Shown here in pieces: positions 10,741-22,909 of a stretch of DNA of 64,000 nucleotides. Numbering within the stretch: position 1 is the stretch's first letter; each line of letters begins with the position of its first letter. Both the position numbers and the translations under genes were made by a program. The DNA is from Epiperipatus broadwayi. Taxonomy: Eukaryota > Onychophora > Udeonychophora > Euonychophora > Peripatidae. The notes under the pieces were generated by a model. That model ran no database searches and was not told the DNA's origin. It saw only the letters and a list, made by a program, of their open reading frames with translations. Location of the stretch: NCBI GenBank assembly GCA_028023455.1, contig JAQFVV010000230.1:1366001-1430000 (forward strand), written 5' to 3'.

Positions 10741-11885
10741 TTATTAAACTACATTGATTGATCCAAAAATCTTTAAGCTTATCAATTCCACCTGGTCACA
10801 GTTTCGGAAGACTATGTGACAGTTTAGCATCCAAATGAAAAGCTAAGCATTCTTTTATCATGTGATCAAACATCAAAATGATCAATATTTATTTAAGCTT
10901 TTTCAGCTGGGAAGATAATATAATATGAAGACCTTTGGCAGTGGAATCTATTATTATTATTGAATTAAATCACATAAAACAGTTTATTAATATATTATAA
11001 CTAGTAGCTATTCATAAACAAGTATAATAATACTATTTTCAGGAAAAAAAGTAAAACCATATATATATATACAATAATTAAATACATAAGCTGGACTAAT
11101 ACCTATAATGAATCAAATTAATGCAGAGCCTTCCTGATATGAGCTCCACATTTTTGTAACTCACCAACAGTGACAAATATATCAGATTTTCCATTCTCAC
11201 TACACATAAATTTTTCTCAGCAACCTCTGATTATCAGGCAGTCTGAGGCTTCAATATCTGAATCTCCTCATCAGAAATAATAGCCTAATCTTAATTTAAA
11301 TATTATGAAGATCTTATTGGTATTAAAGCTTGAATACATTTGTAACTAAATAAGTGAGTAAAAAAGTAAATATTTTTTATTTTCTGTCAAAATTGAATCA
11401 GAATTTTGACATATAAAATTTATATTCCTCGTATTCTTTCACTTTATATTGTATGAAACAAATTTTTTCATATGTGTGTGTGTTTGTTGAATTAAATATT
11501 TCTCTGAATTGTTCTTGTAATAAAGTATAGAAATGAGATTATATCCATGTAAACAGCTATAACTTTTTTAGCTGATGTTGCTAAGAAAGTATCAATTACT
11601 GCCAATTGACAACAACTGAGACTACACACATTTTTTTCATTAACTTATAATAGTTCTTTTGTTGGAGTTTTTTGTTGAAATAAAATAATTCTTGAATTTC
11701 CATCCTATGTTTTATCCATATCCTATGGTTAGTTTCAAGCTAAAGATGAAATAAAAGTAACTGTATAAAAAATAATTGGAAATTGAAAATAATCATAGGA
11801 TAGGGATTGAAATTTGGTGGAATTGTATGATGATAGATATCTAGATATAGCAAAATATTTTTTGTATAAAGTGTATATTATGTAG
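10741..11885. other. No recognised feature
   Basis: Low-complexity A+T-rich DNA with TA runs near 11060. No coding similarity found on either strand. Confidence 0.45.
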
Positions 11886-11889
11886 AGTT

Positions 11890-12245
11890 TTTCCCTTTTT
11901 TTACTTATGGATCAGAGATTTTGACACTTAACAAAAAAACAATACAGAGATTTCAGAATACTCAATGAAGTATGGAAAGAAGCTGACATCATTGAAAGAA
12001 ATTAAGAGACTCAAGTGGATTTGGACTGGTTACATTGCTGAAAGAGATGATAATAGATGGACAGTTGAAATCTTAAACTGGATTCCAAGAGATTGTAAAG
12101 GACCTAGAAAGAGACCATATGGAAGATGGTTGGATGAAATAAAGAAGTGTGTTGGGTGATGTGGAAAAGAGAGGCTAGATATCAGAGAAGATGGATTGAA
12201 CTTGGAGAGACCTTCATTCTGCAATGGTTAATAATGTTTGAAAAT
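11890..12245 (+). pseudogene. RTE LINE relic, C-terminal end of ORF
   Basis: The frame encodes EIKRLKWIWTGYIAERDDNR and later KGPRKRPYGRWLDEIKKCVG, the same domain as at 2175-2660. The upstream nucleotides (cttatggatcagagattttgac) correspond to the TYGSE box. The 3' end ggagagaccttcattctgcaa is the family terminus. It is 5'-truncated and interrupted before and after the 64-codon frame. Confidence 0.75.
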
Positions 12246-12371
12246 GATATACTATATGTGCAAAATCAATATGCCTTATCGCATAATGATCATTAATGAA
12301 GCTAGCTATCAAGTAATGATTAGTAAATGGATATCTAACTATTACTAGATAAAATGTAAAATATCCCTATT

Positions 12372-12480
12372 TAGTGCCTACTCATCCAATATCTCCAAAC
12401 TAGTTTTCTAGCTTGTGTTTGAACCTTGGATCTGAAAGCACTGCACCTGGATCTTAGGGTGTTATTTCTTATTGAATCAC
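12372..12480 (-). repeat. FB1 fragment
   Basis: Minus-strand piece with the FB1 blocks gcctactcatccaatatctcc, aaactagttttctagcttgtg and tctgaaagcactgcacc. The CUGAUGA part of the ribozyme core is deleted between the last two blocks, so this copy is dead. Confidence 0.65.
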
Positions 12481-13955
12481 CTTTAGAAGTTAATGATTAG
12501 CAGTGAGAATGATAGTTCTATTAGATACTTTGACTTCCATCAATATTTCATGAGTACTTTATTTGTAAATCTTGTAGTTTTGTTTTTTAATTGTCACTCT
12601 CCATTTGTTTATCACAACCCAGTGCTCTGATAAATTTCTCAGCAATTTCTGGATCTTAGCGAGTTTTTCTGGTTTTATTTTAAACCATTGCTTACATCAT
12701 CCATGAGGTGTGAACCCTTTGTCAGCTATTATTAGGAGTTTGTTTAAAAAAAATCATAGCCTAAGAAAATTGAAGACATTCTATTAATATTAGAGCCAAC
12801 ATCTAGTTAATCAAATTTTCCTTAAATTTCATCTAAATTGATTGGGGGGTGGACTTTCATCACAAAAATAAATTTAAGCACAAGGAATGGAGATAAACAG
12901 TGACAATAGTAATATAACCTAAATGTATTTTCACTGCTAAGCATCCTTGTCAAAGGCAATTATATATGTAAATATATTGGCTCTCTTGAACAACATTAAG
13001 CTTGGTAAATTTTTATAATGATTTGCATAGACTTGGATCATTAGAAGATTGGTTATTTTTAATTTTAGATATAACCCCTAGATGTCAGCAGTAATCAGTA
13101 ATCAGAGGAGAAAAATAGCTCTAATCAGTAAAATTACAGAAAAATATGTATTTGTTTATGTTAAATTATTAAATATTTATTTTTAAAACAAAAATGTTTA
13201 TTATGGCATATCTCATAATTATTGGGTATAGAATGTCTCATGAGCTTATAACCAACTCTCCATGCAATTACACATGATAAATAATAAATTCATTTTTATA
13301 TTTTATTTTCATGTCTTAATTATATCTGATCATATTTGTAAAAAAAGGACAATAAATGATGAGGAGATAATATTAGGAGAAATTATTATTCCATAAAATT
13401 TTAAAAAAAGATTAATCACCCAATCAAAATAAAATAAATAAATTACAAAAATTATTTAATACTGCTGTAAATGATCATGATATCATTTGTTTGGAGATTC
13501 ACAAGGTAGCAGTGATTACTAACAGTTGAACACTGTCTACTGACTATTTGAAGCCTACCCTCATATGTGATATTGCATTACTTATCGACTACTATTCATA
13601 CATAAATCCAGTTTTTATTTATAAAGATTGTCTTGACAACAAATCAAAGATTTCTAATGATAATCTTGAGCTGTTATAATGTAATTTATAAGAATTATAA
13701 AAAATAGATAAATTATGGATTCACATGTGCTTGTATATATGATTCCTATTTTATGGATGGTAAAGGATACATTATATTTCAACCTTGTTTTGTTTTTGTG
13801 CCTATATTATCTGTGTAATTAAAAAAAATTTAGCTACCAATTTATGAAATAATTGAGTTGAATATTGACTTTGTTCTAAAGAAGTTATTCTTGGAAGGTC
13901 TTCAATCACTTTCAAAAAGATTCCAGTCTCTAGGTCATCATTATCACCAGATATC
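12481..13955. other. No recognised feature
   Basis: A+T-rich stretch without recognisable coding or element ends on either strand. Confidence 0.45.
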
Positions 13956-13959
13956 ATAT

Positions 13960-14545
13960 GCTGTGTGATTTGGTGCAATGATATAAAGGCAGATTCTGGG
14001 GCTCAATGTTCATGGATCATTTGTCACTTCTAGTTCTTGGACTTCTTGTGAACTCCTGAACAACAAACCATTTGAATATTTTTATATCAAAAACCATAGC
14101 AGAGTGATGGTATCTGAAGTTTAAGATACATGGATCATGATCTGAACTCAGTTACTTCCAGTACTTAGAAATTATGATAGGTAATGAAATATGTATTGGT
14201 GAATTATTTTAATTCTCTTACACTGTGTATGTGGTAATGTAAGAGATGGATCCTCATCTCTGATATCATCTGTGGTTTCATAATAGAAATCACAATAGGG
14301 TTGCAGACCCTAGAACTTGAGGTTCATGGTCATGGCCCAGTTTCATCATTTCTGGTGCTTGAATTTCTTGTGAACTTTTTAGCAATAAACGGTTTAATTA
14401 TTTTTATATCAGAAATCATGGTAAAGAGGCTGATTCGGAAGTTCAAAGTCCATGGGTTTCACTCATACTCTGTTATTTCTGGTGTTCGAACTTCTTATAA
14501 ATTCCTAAGCGATAAACTATTTGGTTTTTTTTTTATTATTATGAG
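13960..14545 (+). repeat. Cluster of S2 SINE units
   Basis: At least three tandem or nested copies of a repeat whose tail reads ttctggtgctcgaacttctt then ataaactcctgagcaataaa and an oligo-T run. Copies end near 14085, 14400 and 14535. Heads contain tRNA-like text (gtgatttggtgcaatgatataaaggc near 13970). The 88-codon open frame across 14301-14567 lies wholly inside these units and is not a gene. Confidence 0.65.
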
Positions 14546-15229
14546 ATCTGCATCAATAGGTGGATGATGACTTTCTACAAACTCTTTCCAATTTTATATA
14601 TCCTTTATAACAATGCTAAACCGGTTCAAATCTACACCTAGAAATCGTATATAGTGTATACATAAATTTATATAAAAATTAATATTAGGTATTTTTTCTC
14701 AAATGTATGTTTATTTACTTTAATATATTTTTTAAAAATAAAAATTACTTCTATTCAATGAGCCACTTTTTTTTTTTAGTTTCTTAAATTTACTTTTTCA
14801 TTTTAAATTCTTTTATATTTTACCTTATTCATCATTTTTTAACCTTTGTAATCCTAACTGTACACATTTTTAAATCTACATAGTTAGAACTACAAATGCT
14901 TATTACTGGCTTTGTTGGTATGAAAGCCTTAGTATAATTGACAATGACATATACTATAAGGTTGTCGTTGTAATTTAGACAGCATATGAATGGTTAAAGG
15001 GCACAAGTTGACTTGACCTTGTATATATAATCAGAGATATTGTTACATGCTAATTATTAAAAAAAAAATACAGGAAATTGAAAATAAAAATAAAAGATGA
15101 ATATTTTATTTTTCGCAGTACAAAGCTTCCATATATTTTTTAAAAAAATTAGTTTGGTCGTTATATGTTTGTATATGTTTAAGGAGATTCGTGGTCAAGA
15201 ATGATGATTATATATAAGTGGTAATTCTG
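14546..15229. other. No recognised feature
   Basis: A+T-rich stretch with T runs and no recognisable coding. Confidence 0.45.
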
Positions 15230-15380
15230 CACTGCGTGATTTAGTTCAATGGTAAAGTATTGGATTTTGGAGTCGTCAAGTGTTGGTGGCCGAGCAGTTG
15301 TCCCGGGGTTCGCTTCCCGGCCGATGCTTTGACACATTATATATAAAAAAGTCCTGAAGTCAAATCAATTTCAGCTTCTT
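15230..15380 (+). repeat. S2 SINE head interrupted by an S1 SINE
   Basis: The text gatttagttcaatggtaaag then tattggattttggagtc (15237-15276) resumes after 15352 as cctgaagtcaaatcaattt. It is a tRNA-like S2 head split by an S1 insertion at about 15277-15352. The S1 copy keeps its head, B box (gggttcgcttcccgg) and tail (gctttgacacat) but lacks about 25 bp in the middle. Confidence 0.65.
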
Positions 15381-15859
15381 AAAAACTTTCTAGCACAGTG
15401 GTCAGCAACCTTTTAGTAGTGTGGTGCCGAACCTATGTTACAATGTTATTCCGTGTGCCGACATGGTTTTACCAACCTTATTTTATTATATTATCAAAAC
15501 TGGTTCAGTTATAATGGGCTTCAAAGTTATATATAATATTATAGTATATAATATACACTATTATATAATATATACTTTTGAAATCTATTATAAATGGATC
15601 TTATATTATTGGTCATTCAGTATTTTGAAATACTTAGAATCATGTGAAAAGTATCTTTTTTTAAATTTGTAATTTTTAACATGCTTATTAAAAATTATAT
15701 TACATATTGTAAATTATAACTTTTTACCTATACAAAATATATAATTTAAATAACAAAAAATATTATAAATTCTAATATGATTAGCCATTTTTTATTATTG
15801 AAATAAATTAATGTGAACCTTGCCTTTGTACCTTTTGCTCAATGTCAGGTATGTAATTG

Positions 15860-17665
15860 GTCACTTGTAGCTCCTTACATGCTTCTGAATGTTCAGGTGT
15901 TCAGAAACTTTTTTGTGAATTCAAAATATTTTTCATATGTGAGAAAATTTGTTCACATAAGTAAGTTGAACCAAATGTTGAAAGCAGAGCCCAAGCAGTT
16001 TTTTTCAAAGAATTAAATCTTTCAGGTAATAATACCCAACAATTTCGAAAGACAGCCAGCTTTTCTAAATAGTTCCCTTCAAGAGTTTTCTGCAATTCTA
16101 CAAATTTAGTTTTCCACAATTCTGATGACAATAACTTGATTAATTCCATTTCAAAACTATCAATATCCATCCACTCAAAAAGAGATAAATCAAATGGAGT
16201 CGTCTTTAAATCAATTAAGTCAGGTATGATGAGGGAAAAAAATATGGCTGTGTGTATTTGGAAGTCTTCACATCATATGGAAAATTCTTCTATGAGAGCT
16301 TCAATGTATTTTTGAAGTTCATCTTTGTTAATGTTAAATTGATTTGCATGGGCCTTTACATTTGGAAAGTACTTGTAGGTGTTAGTGGTAATATCACACC
16401 AAAATATATCTAATTCTGATTCAAACCCTTTCCAATATTCAAAAAGTTCTAGTACTGTTTGACCCTTCCCTTGAAAATGCAAGTTTAACTCATTCAGGTG
16501 TTGAATTATATTGTCAGAAACATCAATTTGCGTAAACAGTCTTCATCATTTATTTCCGGATAATGTTGTTCTTTTTCATCAAGAAACATCTTGATTTCTT
16601 TCAGACACAATACAAATCTGTTCAAGACATTATCTTGACTAATCCAACAAACATTGCTGTATAGAGGGAGGTCTATATATGTACTATTCATTTCTTGCAA
16701 AAGGGATTTAAATTGCCTATGTGTTAATGAAGAATGAGAAACTATGAAATTAATTATTTTAATGACAGTGTCCATTACAGAATTCAAGCATTGTGATGAG
16801 ATTTTTGCAACTAAATTTTCCTTGTGTATAATGCAGTGGAAACTCAATATTCGATGTTTAATATGATTTTCAAGAAGTTTAACAAATCCCTTTTTCTTTC
16901 CGACCATTGCATGACTGGCATCAGTAGTAACACTAAATATTTTATTTATGTTGATTTTCTGATTTTCAAAATAAGTGAAAAATGCAGTGAAAATATCATG
17001 TTCCTTTGTTGTACGAGTAAGAGGAATCAAGCAACACAATCCTTCATAAATATGATTGTTGTCATAATATCGTGCAATTATTGCTAGGTATGCCACATCA
17101 TTTACATCAGTGCTTTCATCAAAAGCAACACTGAATGCAACAGCTTATTGTAAACTGGTTTTCTCTTTTGTTGTTACATCTTCAGCCATGCCAGTTATTC
17201 TCTTTTTTGAATTGATCTTGCAGAAGCTGGTATTTCTTGAATTCGAGACAGTATCATTTGTTTGTTATTTGGTAGATCACTGAATAAGATTTTAGCATTT
17301 TTCAAAAACATTTCTTTGATGAACTCTCCAACTGTGAAAGGTTTGCCTTTCAAAGCCACACAATGAACAATTGTATAACTACATTTGGTGTTTTTATTTT
17401 GGGTTCCAATTATTTGACTAAAATAACTACTTTGTTTCTTAAAGACAGAAACAGCTCTTTTTATAGCTTCACTTTTTTCAACTGAATTTTTAAACATGAA
17501 CATATGTTTAGTTTGATAATGTCTTTGTACACTTGAGGTATGACATACAATACTTTCACAGCATAATATACACACAGCACGATCTTTTTGCTGTACAAAT
17601 CCATATTCATTTGTCCAAGAGTCTTGAAAGGAGCGAATATCACGTTTTTGTCTTTTGTGAGACAT
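15860..17665 (-). pseudogene. hAT transposase pseudogene (ZBED5/GTF2IRD2-like)
   Basis: The minus-strand start at 17665 (MSHKRQKRDIRSF) leads into a BED-type zinc finger with CxxC and H-x4-H (CILCCE ... HYQTKH). After a frameshift near 17195, the catalytic region continues (17096-16506) with TTDASHAMVGKKKG, containing the first acidic residue, then FHCIIHKENL and LYSNVCWISQDNVLNRF. Further pieces at 16482-16273 and 16170-15901 end with the dimerisation motif STFGSTYLCEQIFSHMKN. The order matches hAT transposases of the group domesticated as ZBED5 and GTF2IRD2 in vertebrates. Several stops and frameshifts make it inactive. Domain assignment is from recognised motifs, not an alignment. Confidence 0.85.
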
Positions 17666-17689
17666 TCTGGGAATCTCTCATTCATTATG

Positions 17690-18510
17690 TCATGAGATGT
17701 GATGTGATGCACTGTGACTTTCTCCTTAAATGGAGTCAGAAATGTCAGCAACTATGCCCAAAGAAACCTGTTAGTCACTTTACTTTCCATTCCCCACTCT
17801 AAGTTTTCCCATATTCTTCTCTATCCCATTTCCACAACATAATCTTTGTCAACTCTATGGCCTTTATATCTAAATCCCCCTTATTTTTTCTCAAACACAG
17901 CATAAAAACCTCTAACTCACTTTCTGTATAATCACTTTTTTCATATTTATTCTTCCATAACTTCATTATTTGTACCCTTTCTATTTTCAAGCATTTACAT
18001 TCAATTAACAGATGCCTAATATTTTCTATTCCTTCCTTACACAATTTACAGACTAAATCACCCATATTTTTCCATTTACATGTATATTCTCTTGTTGCTA
18101 AAGATCCTGTTCAAGCCTTAAACAATAAACTACTTTCCTTACTATTATCATACATTAACTCACACCTAATGTTCTGTTTACTTCTATATATATATAAACT
18201 TTTTTTACTCTCCATACTAGTTCTCAATCTCTCTAACTCCCTATTCTTTATTAATGAATCTATTATTTTATCCCATTCCTTACCTTTATCACATTCAACA
18301 ATCCTCCTAACACAATCATCCCACCTTTGTACAAATATACATATATAAATTCTTTATCCAAATCTTTTGCATACTATATTGCCTTTCTCACCCATCTTGT
18401 TGCCTGCTCTTTACTTGTAACCCAATTAAATACTATTTTAGCTATTCTTTTATTATCCATAAACTGCAATCTACCAAACATTTTCATTTTACTTCTTGCA
18501 CTTTTTTTTT
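17690..18510 (-). pseudogene. Z-family LINE 3' part nested in the hAT element
   Basis: Minus strand. An upstream frame has KMKMFGRLQFMDNKRIAKIV and ends near 18374. Downstream, 18065-17799 carries a zinc-binding RT motif, CKLCKEGIENIRHLLIEC (zf-RVT type), ending WDREEYGKT and a stop. The 3' tail runs to a short direct-repeat-like end (gatgtgatgtgatgc) near 17693. It lies between the transposase start and the right terminal repeat of the hAT element, so it landed there after the hAT was in place. Closest relative in the window is 37214-38112. Confidence 0.85.
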
Positions 18511-19054
18511 TTCTAATCTCTTTTTTGAAAGAAGCGCCACCAAATGAGCGTCGATTATTTACCATTCGACTACCGAAAATAGCTTTCTAAAATTGATAAC
18601 ATAAGCTTTTTATTTGGATTACGATCTCATTTTTTAATTTTATCAGAAGTAAAATGTGAATATATAAAAAAAATTTCGCTTGCAAACAAAAATATCTTTT
18701 AAATGAAGTCAAGTGTATTATTTTCTGGTAAATAATGATTTAATCGTAAATTCAATGTTGAATGTAAAAAAAAAAAAAGGACGCTGAAATTAATATATAT
18801 TTTTTTTTACTATTTCAATTTATTCCGAGTGCCATTGATAATCGTTGGCGTGCCAAGCATGGCACGTCGTGCCAAGCATGGTACGGGTGCCATAGGTTGC
18901 CGACCCCTGCTCTAGTAAGTCTTTCCATTATTATTTTATTTAGTCATGTTTCTTATATTTTCCTATATTACATTTTACTGTAATAAATAAAAAATAATCG
19001 AAATGTCTCATTGCTCGGGAATTTACATAAAAATTTGCATGAATTTAAATCATC

Positions 19055-19150
19055 AGAAATGTTAGCCCTGAGCTGTTTGGCGCTCGAATTTCTTATGAAC
19101 TCCTGAGCTATAAAGCCATTAGCTTTTATTTAAAAAAATCAGAAATGATA
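19055..19150 (+). repeat. S2 SINE tail
   Basis: ctgtttggcgctcgaatttc then ttatgaactcctgagctat and aaagccattagctttt match the S2 tail in order. The head is unclear. Confidence 0.55.
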
Positions 19151-19354
19151 GAATTGAGTTGCAATCATGAATCTTAAATTGTGCTGTCCCCCCTCTATCA
19201 TAGATCTAAATTATAAAAAAGCCATGAGACTTATTTGAGTAAACAACATATTAATATCATATCAATCCCGCAGTTTTTTGTGTGTTTGTATATTGTATTT
19301 ATTAATTTAAAAGAAGGGGGGGGGGCATAGATTATATTTTTAAAAAGCCAATTT

Positions 19355-19985
19355 TAGTGTAATCATCATCATCATCATCAATAATCATTATCAATTCACT
19401 GCAGGATGAAAGTCTCTCCAAGTTCACTCCAACTTCTCCGCATCTTTAGCTTCTCTTCTCCACATCACCTCTGCACACTTTCTTATTTCATCTATCCATC
19501 TCACATGTATAAATTAATCATAGAATTAAACTTGGATGGAATGTAGTCAATATTAGGAAAAAGGAAAGTTTTTAATAAATGTGTTTTACTGAACTTAATA
19601 AAGGACTTGAGACTTGAATACTTAATATGCAAAGACATCAGACATGCAGTTGGGTGTATGAAGAAGAGATTGAGGATGAAATGCATAGGTGAGTAATAAA
19701 CATGTGTGATGGAGAACATTGAGAAAATCTTAAAAGAACTGAAATTGAATTGGTCAGCATTTCAGTAGAAAAAAATGAAAATATATTGATAATTGAAATC
19801 TTAAACTGAATTCCATGTAAAAGAGCTAGAAAAAGACTTCAAGTATGATAGGTCAGATGAAATAAGAAACTTTCTGGAATCTTGTTGGGGAGAAAATCTA
19901 TAGATTGAGGTAAAATTTAACTTGGAGAAAACTTCATTCTTTAATAAATTGGTAGTGTTGTAAATGATGGTGATGATGAAAGAAA
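19355..19985. pseudogene. Two RTE LINE relics, head to head
   Basis: The left piece (19355-19510, minus) starts with the family 3' terminus: an ATC trinucleotide run, ttcactgcaggatgaaagtc and ctcttctccacatcacctc. The right piece (19505-19985, plus) reads outward through aaggacttgagacttg, gggtgtatgaagaagagatt and ttggagaaaacttcattc. Their 3' ends face away from each other and the 5' sides abut near 19505. The same arrangement recurs at 57240-58100. Both are frameless. Confidence 0.7.
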
Positions 19986-20094
19986 AATTACATGATTGCA
20001 ATAATCAATGTCTTATATCTTTCATTTGTCATGAATTTTCATAAATTAAATAAAAATCCATATTAGTTATTTGGGATCTAAAGCTTTGTAGATT

Positions 20095-20160
20095 CAGATG
20101 TTATTTCTGGTCATGTGAACTTGAGTTTCTGGAAAACAAACCAATTATTTTATATATTCC
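20095..20160 (+). repeat. Possible S2 SINE tail
   Basis: gatgttatttctggtcatgt then tgagtttctggaaaacaaacc loosely follows the S2 tail. Weak match. Confidence 0.35.
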
Positions 20161-20530
20161 TAGACAGACATTAGTTCTATTCAATTGATTAATCTGAGAT
20201 TATCTTAAAATCTTAGCTTTTAAGTCCCTCTCTCAACCACTGCATCAGAAAATGCTGGATACTGAAGAGATTTAAGCATCCTAAAAAGGAGTGAAGCCAT
20301 TCATTGATTTATACTTATTTTTATCTCTGTAATTGATATTATTTTACAGTAAGTTTCATTGTTATAGACCTTATATAATTTGACAATTTTTACTTCTTTT
20401 CTTATTTAAATGTAATTCTATATTTAAACAGTGTAAATGTTGAAAACATGCTCAGCAAGTTATTCTATTTATAAATGTATAATCCTTTCTTGTAAAACAT
20501 GCAAAATGCTGTTTAAATATAGACTTTATG

Positions 20531-20635
20531 TCAAGTGTTGGTGACCTAGTAATTAGCATAGCTGCGTTCTTGTGTTCCAAGCAGCTGGCCCAGTTTCGCT
20601 TTCCGGTCAATGTATTTGACATATGAAATATATAT
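20531..20635 (+). repeat. S1 tRNA-derived SINE with 14-bp target duplication
   Basis: Head tcaagtgttggtgacctag, A-box-like tagtaattagcatag, degenerate B box (cagtttcgctttcc), tail tatttgacatat and a short AT run. atatagactttatg is found at both 20517-20530 and 20636-20649. A small insertion (gcgttcttgtgttcc) widens the anticodon region. Confidence 0.8.
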
Positions 20636-20919
20636 ATATAGACTTTATGCAAAGAAATGTAAAAAAGGCATTATATTGGTTTTTTTAACATTCAACATTT
20701 TGTTAATATCTAAGAGTTGTTCCAATGCTTTAACTACCAGATTTGAGGACCAGAATTTTATATCGGAGTTTCCTTCTCCTAGATAAATTGCTTTCACTAT
20801 TTCTCCAACTTTATTTGCCCTGCCAATTGAGATGTAAATGGCATTTTATTACCCACTGCCCTAATAAGACTGATTATAGCCTTCCCCTGTATGCTATTTA
20901 GGTATGTGCTCTCTAGGGG

Positions 20920-21215
20920 TTATAAATCTTCCCAAGGGGAAAGAGTGAACATGCTAAAGTTAATGACATCAGAAGTGTAGACAAATCCAGAGATTGTCTT
21001 GGGAAAGATTATCAAAGAAATGAATTTGATTAAGAAAAGAGGGTGGTCAAAAAAGAGTTGGAAAGAGAGAATTGAGAAATTAGAGAAAGAAATTTTCAAC
21101 AAAAATTTATTGATAAATAAAGCATCATGGTTAATTGAATATGCAGTAGAACATTATAGATCAATAAGAAGTAAAAAAAAGGCATTACCACAGCATTCAG
21201 TAATTGTTTATAGGA
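20920..21215 (+). pseudogene. Probable LINE ORF 3' fragment
   Basis: The frame 20999-21220 encodes KRGWSKKSWKERIEKLEKEI and a basic C-terminus. This looks like the lysine-rich KRGRPKxSW end typical of non-LTR retrotransposon polyproteins. The upstream part has no recognised motif. An alternative is a chance lysine-rich frame. Confidence 0.35.
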
Positions 21216-21220
21216 TATAG

Positions 21221-21825
21221 GCATTTTAATAAAAATCATAAATAATTTACAAACTTAGAAAATGATTTATCATCCTCTATTAACAAGAAATGGATCAATG
21301 TCCAGTCAATGAATTAAAAACTAAAGACATTTAAAATAATAGCACAAGGTAAAATTAAACCTAAAGGTTTATGAGAATTTTTTTAGACATCTTGAAGATG
21401 CAAAAGAAAATGATTCATTTTCTAAGCACCCTTTTAAATGTGAATGCCTAGTAAAAGTCTTATTTATAAAATTACATACAATATAAAAAAACAGCCAATG
21501 ATAAATTGTTTGTCTAAAGTGGGGGGGAGTGTGAAAAGCAAATGAAGAGTGTGAACGTTAACTGAGTTATCTCATTGGTTTTAACTCTGTGATCTCCAGT
21601 GTTCAAAATCACACCCCTCTGAGCAATAATCCATTCATTTTTTTAAAATTAAATATTAATTTTTGTACTGTTGCACTCTTTCTTATATATGTTTATGGAA
21701 TACTTATTTTTTGTTTGTGTATTTTAAAGAAATATATGTACAAAAATCTACAATATTTATACTCGTACACTACTCAAGGATATTTATATATCAATATATA
21801 AAATAAATAAGTTATCAATGCTGTA
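21221..21825. other. No recognised feature
   Basis: A+T-rich; a G run near 21520. Small frames only. Confidence 0.45.
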
Positions 21826-21837
21826 AATATATAATTA

Positions 21838-22162
21838 AAACAAGCAATATTCTTCCTACAATATTGCCACTCACTGCAAGCCAGAGTAATCAATGGATGC
21901 CAAAAGGCTTAAGCATAAAATCCCTATCTAGTGCCTAATCAGATTCAAGGTTCCTCACTGATGAAGGCCACAAGCCAGAAACTAGTCTGGAGATATTGGA
22001 TAAGTAGGCGCACTAGATGGGGATTTTATGCACAAGCCTTCTGGCATCCATTGATTATTCTGGCTTGCAGTGAGTGGCAATACTGTATGAAGAATTTTGC
22101 CTATTTTAATACCAGTTATAAGCAAGCATAAAGAATGGTGATTATGTGATGATTATTGGCTT
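21838..22162 (+). mobile_element. FB1 inverted-dimer element with hammerhead-like core
   Basis: The inverted left arm (gccactcactgcaagccag to ccctatctagtgcctaatc) and the right arm (taggcgcactagatgggg to gcagtgagtggcaatac) are complementary. The right arm continues to the family end gtgatgattattggctt. Flanks aatatataatta at 21826-21837 and 22163-22174 are identical 12-bp target duplications. The left arm lacks the HHR part that the right arm has. No coding capacity. Confidence 0.85.
21952..21993 (+). ncRNA. Hammerhead-like core, intact, in FB1
   Basis: TCCTCA stem I, CTGATGA (21958-21964), stem II GGC-CACAA-GCC closed by an A-A pair, GAAA (21978), a two-pair stem III (AC-TA-GT), C17 at 21987, then TGGAGA completing stem I with one A-C mismatch and a G-U. 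All core nucleotides of a type I hammerhead are present. The short stem III and A-A closure of stem II are the weak points. Cleavage would fall after 21987. Confidence 0.65.
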
Positions 22163-22337
22163 AATATATAATTACTTGAAATATTATTGAATGTTCATGC
22201 ATCAGCCCAAGGATTTTTTTAATTTCTAAACATTATATATTTACTTTAAGACCAATCATGGTATGACATATGTTTCTGGTTCTGCCCACATCAGGCTTTG
22301 AATTGTAGATATCAAGTTGAGCTTAGTGATAATAGTT

Positions 22338-22436
22338 TTTATATATTTATATGTCAATGCGTCGGCTAGGAAGCGAACCCTGGGACAACTGCTTGTGAGG
22401 CAGCTGTGCTAACCACTCATCCACCAATGCTTGATG
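22338..22436 (-). repeat. S1 tRNA-derived SINE with 13-bp target duplication
   Basis: The complemented B box (gaagcgaaccctggg) and A box (gctaaccactcatccacc) are well conserved. agtgataatagtt flanks it at 22325-22337 and 22437-22449. Confidence 0.85.
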
Positions 22437-22460
22437 AGTGATAATAGTTAAATAAGAATA

Positions 22461-22500
22461 AACATCACATGACCAGCTCTTATGCTTGTGTAAAATACTC
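22461..22500 (-). repeat. FB1 end fragment
   Basis: aacatcacatgaccag and cttatgcttgtg match the complement of the FB1 3' end. The rest of the unit is not visible. Confidence 0.5.
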
Positions 22501-22909
22501 TAACTTGCTGGGTGTGGCAATATATATAGTGAGATTTGTCTGTTTTAAATAAGAATAACATTGCTTTATCAATGGAGGGTGTGTTATTCTAATTGTTAAT
22601 TTTTTTTTTTGTTTATCAATACTGTGTATAATACTTTGAAGATTACAATTTCTTTTTGATGCTTCAATATATAAAATTTTGTGAATACTACAAGTTTTAA
22701 ACTACAGTTTCAATTAATATTAATTGTATGAATATTTAGTATTCTCTTCATTATTTTTTTGTTTTGTGTTCTATTTCTTAATCAAAATGTATGATGATCC
22801 TCTCTACTCTTATCATTTTAAATATTTATTTTAAAGTCTACATTATAGATAATAGCTTCTAAAATTAATAATCTAAGTGTGGAGAGAGAAAAAAAAACAA
22901 TAACAAAAG

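Larger units (their letters stand above)
15396..18909 (-). mobile_element. hAT transposon, degenerate, with nested LINE
   Basis: Imperfect terminal inverted repeats cagtggtcagcaacc (15396) and, on the other strand, caggggtcggcaacc (ending 18909). They are flanked by 8-bp duplications ttctagca (15388-15395) and ctctagta (18910-18917), six of eight matching and close to the known hAT target preference. The interior carries a broken transposase on the minus strand and a LINE fragment at 17690-18510. The ends and target site make the boundaries firm; transposition would need transposase from elsewhere. Confidence 0.9.

Noticed and set aside
14301-14567. 88-codon frame
   Set aside because: Consists of S2 SINE tails read through.
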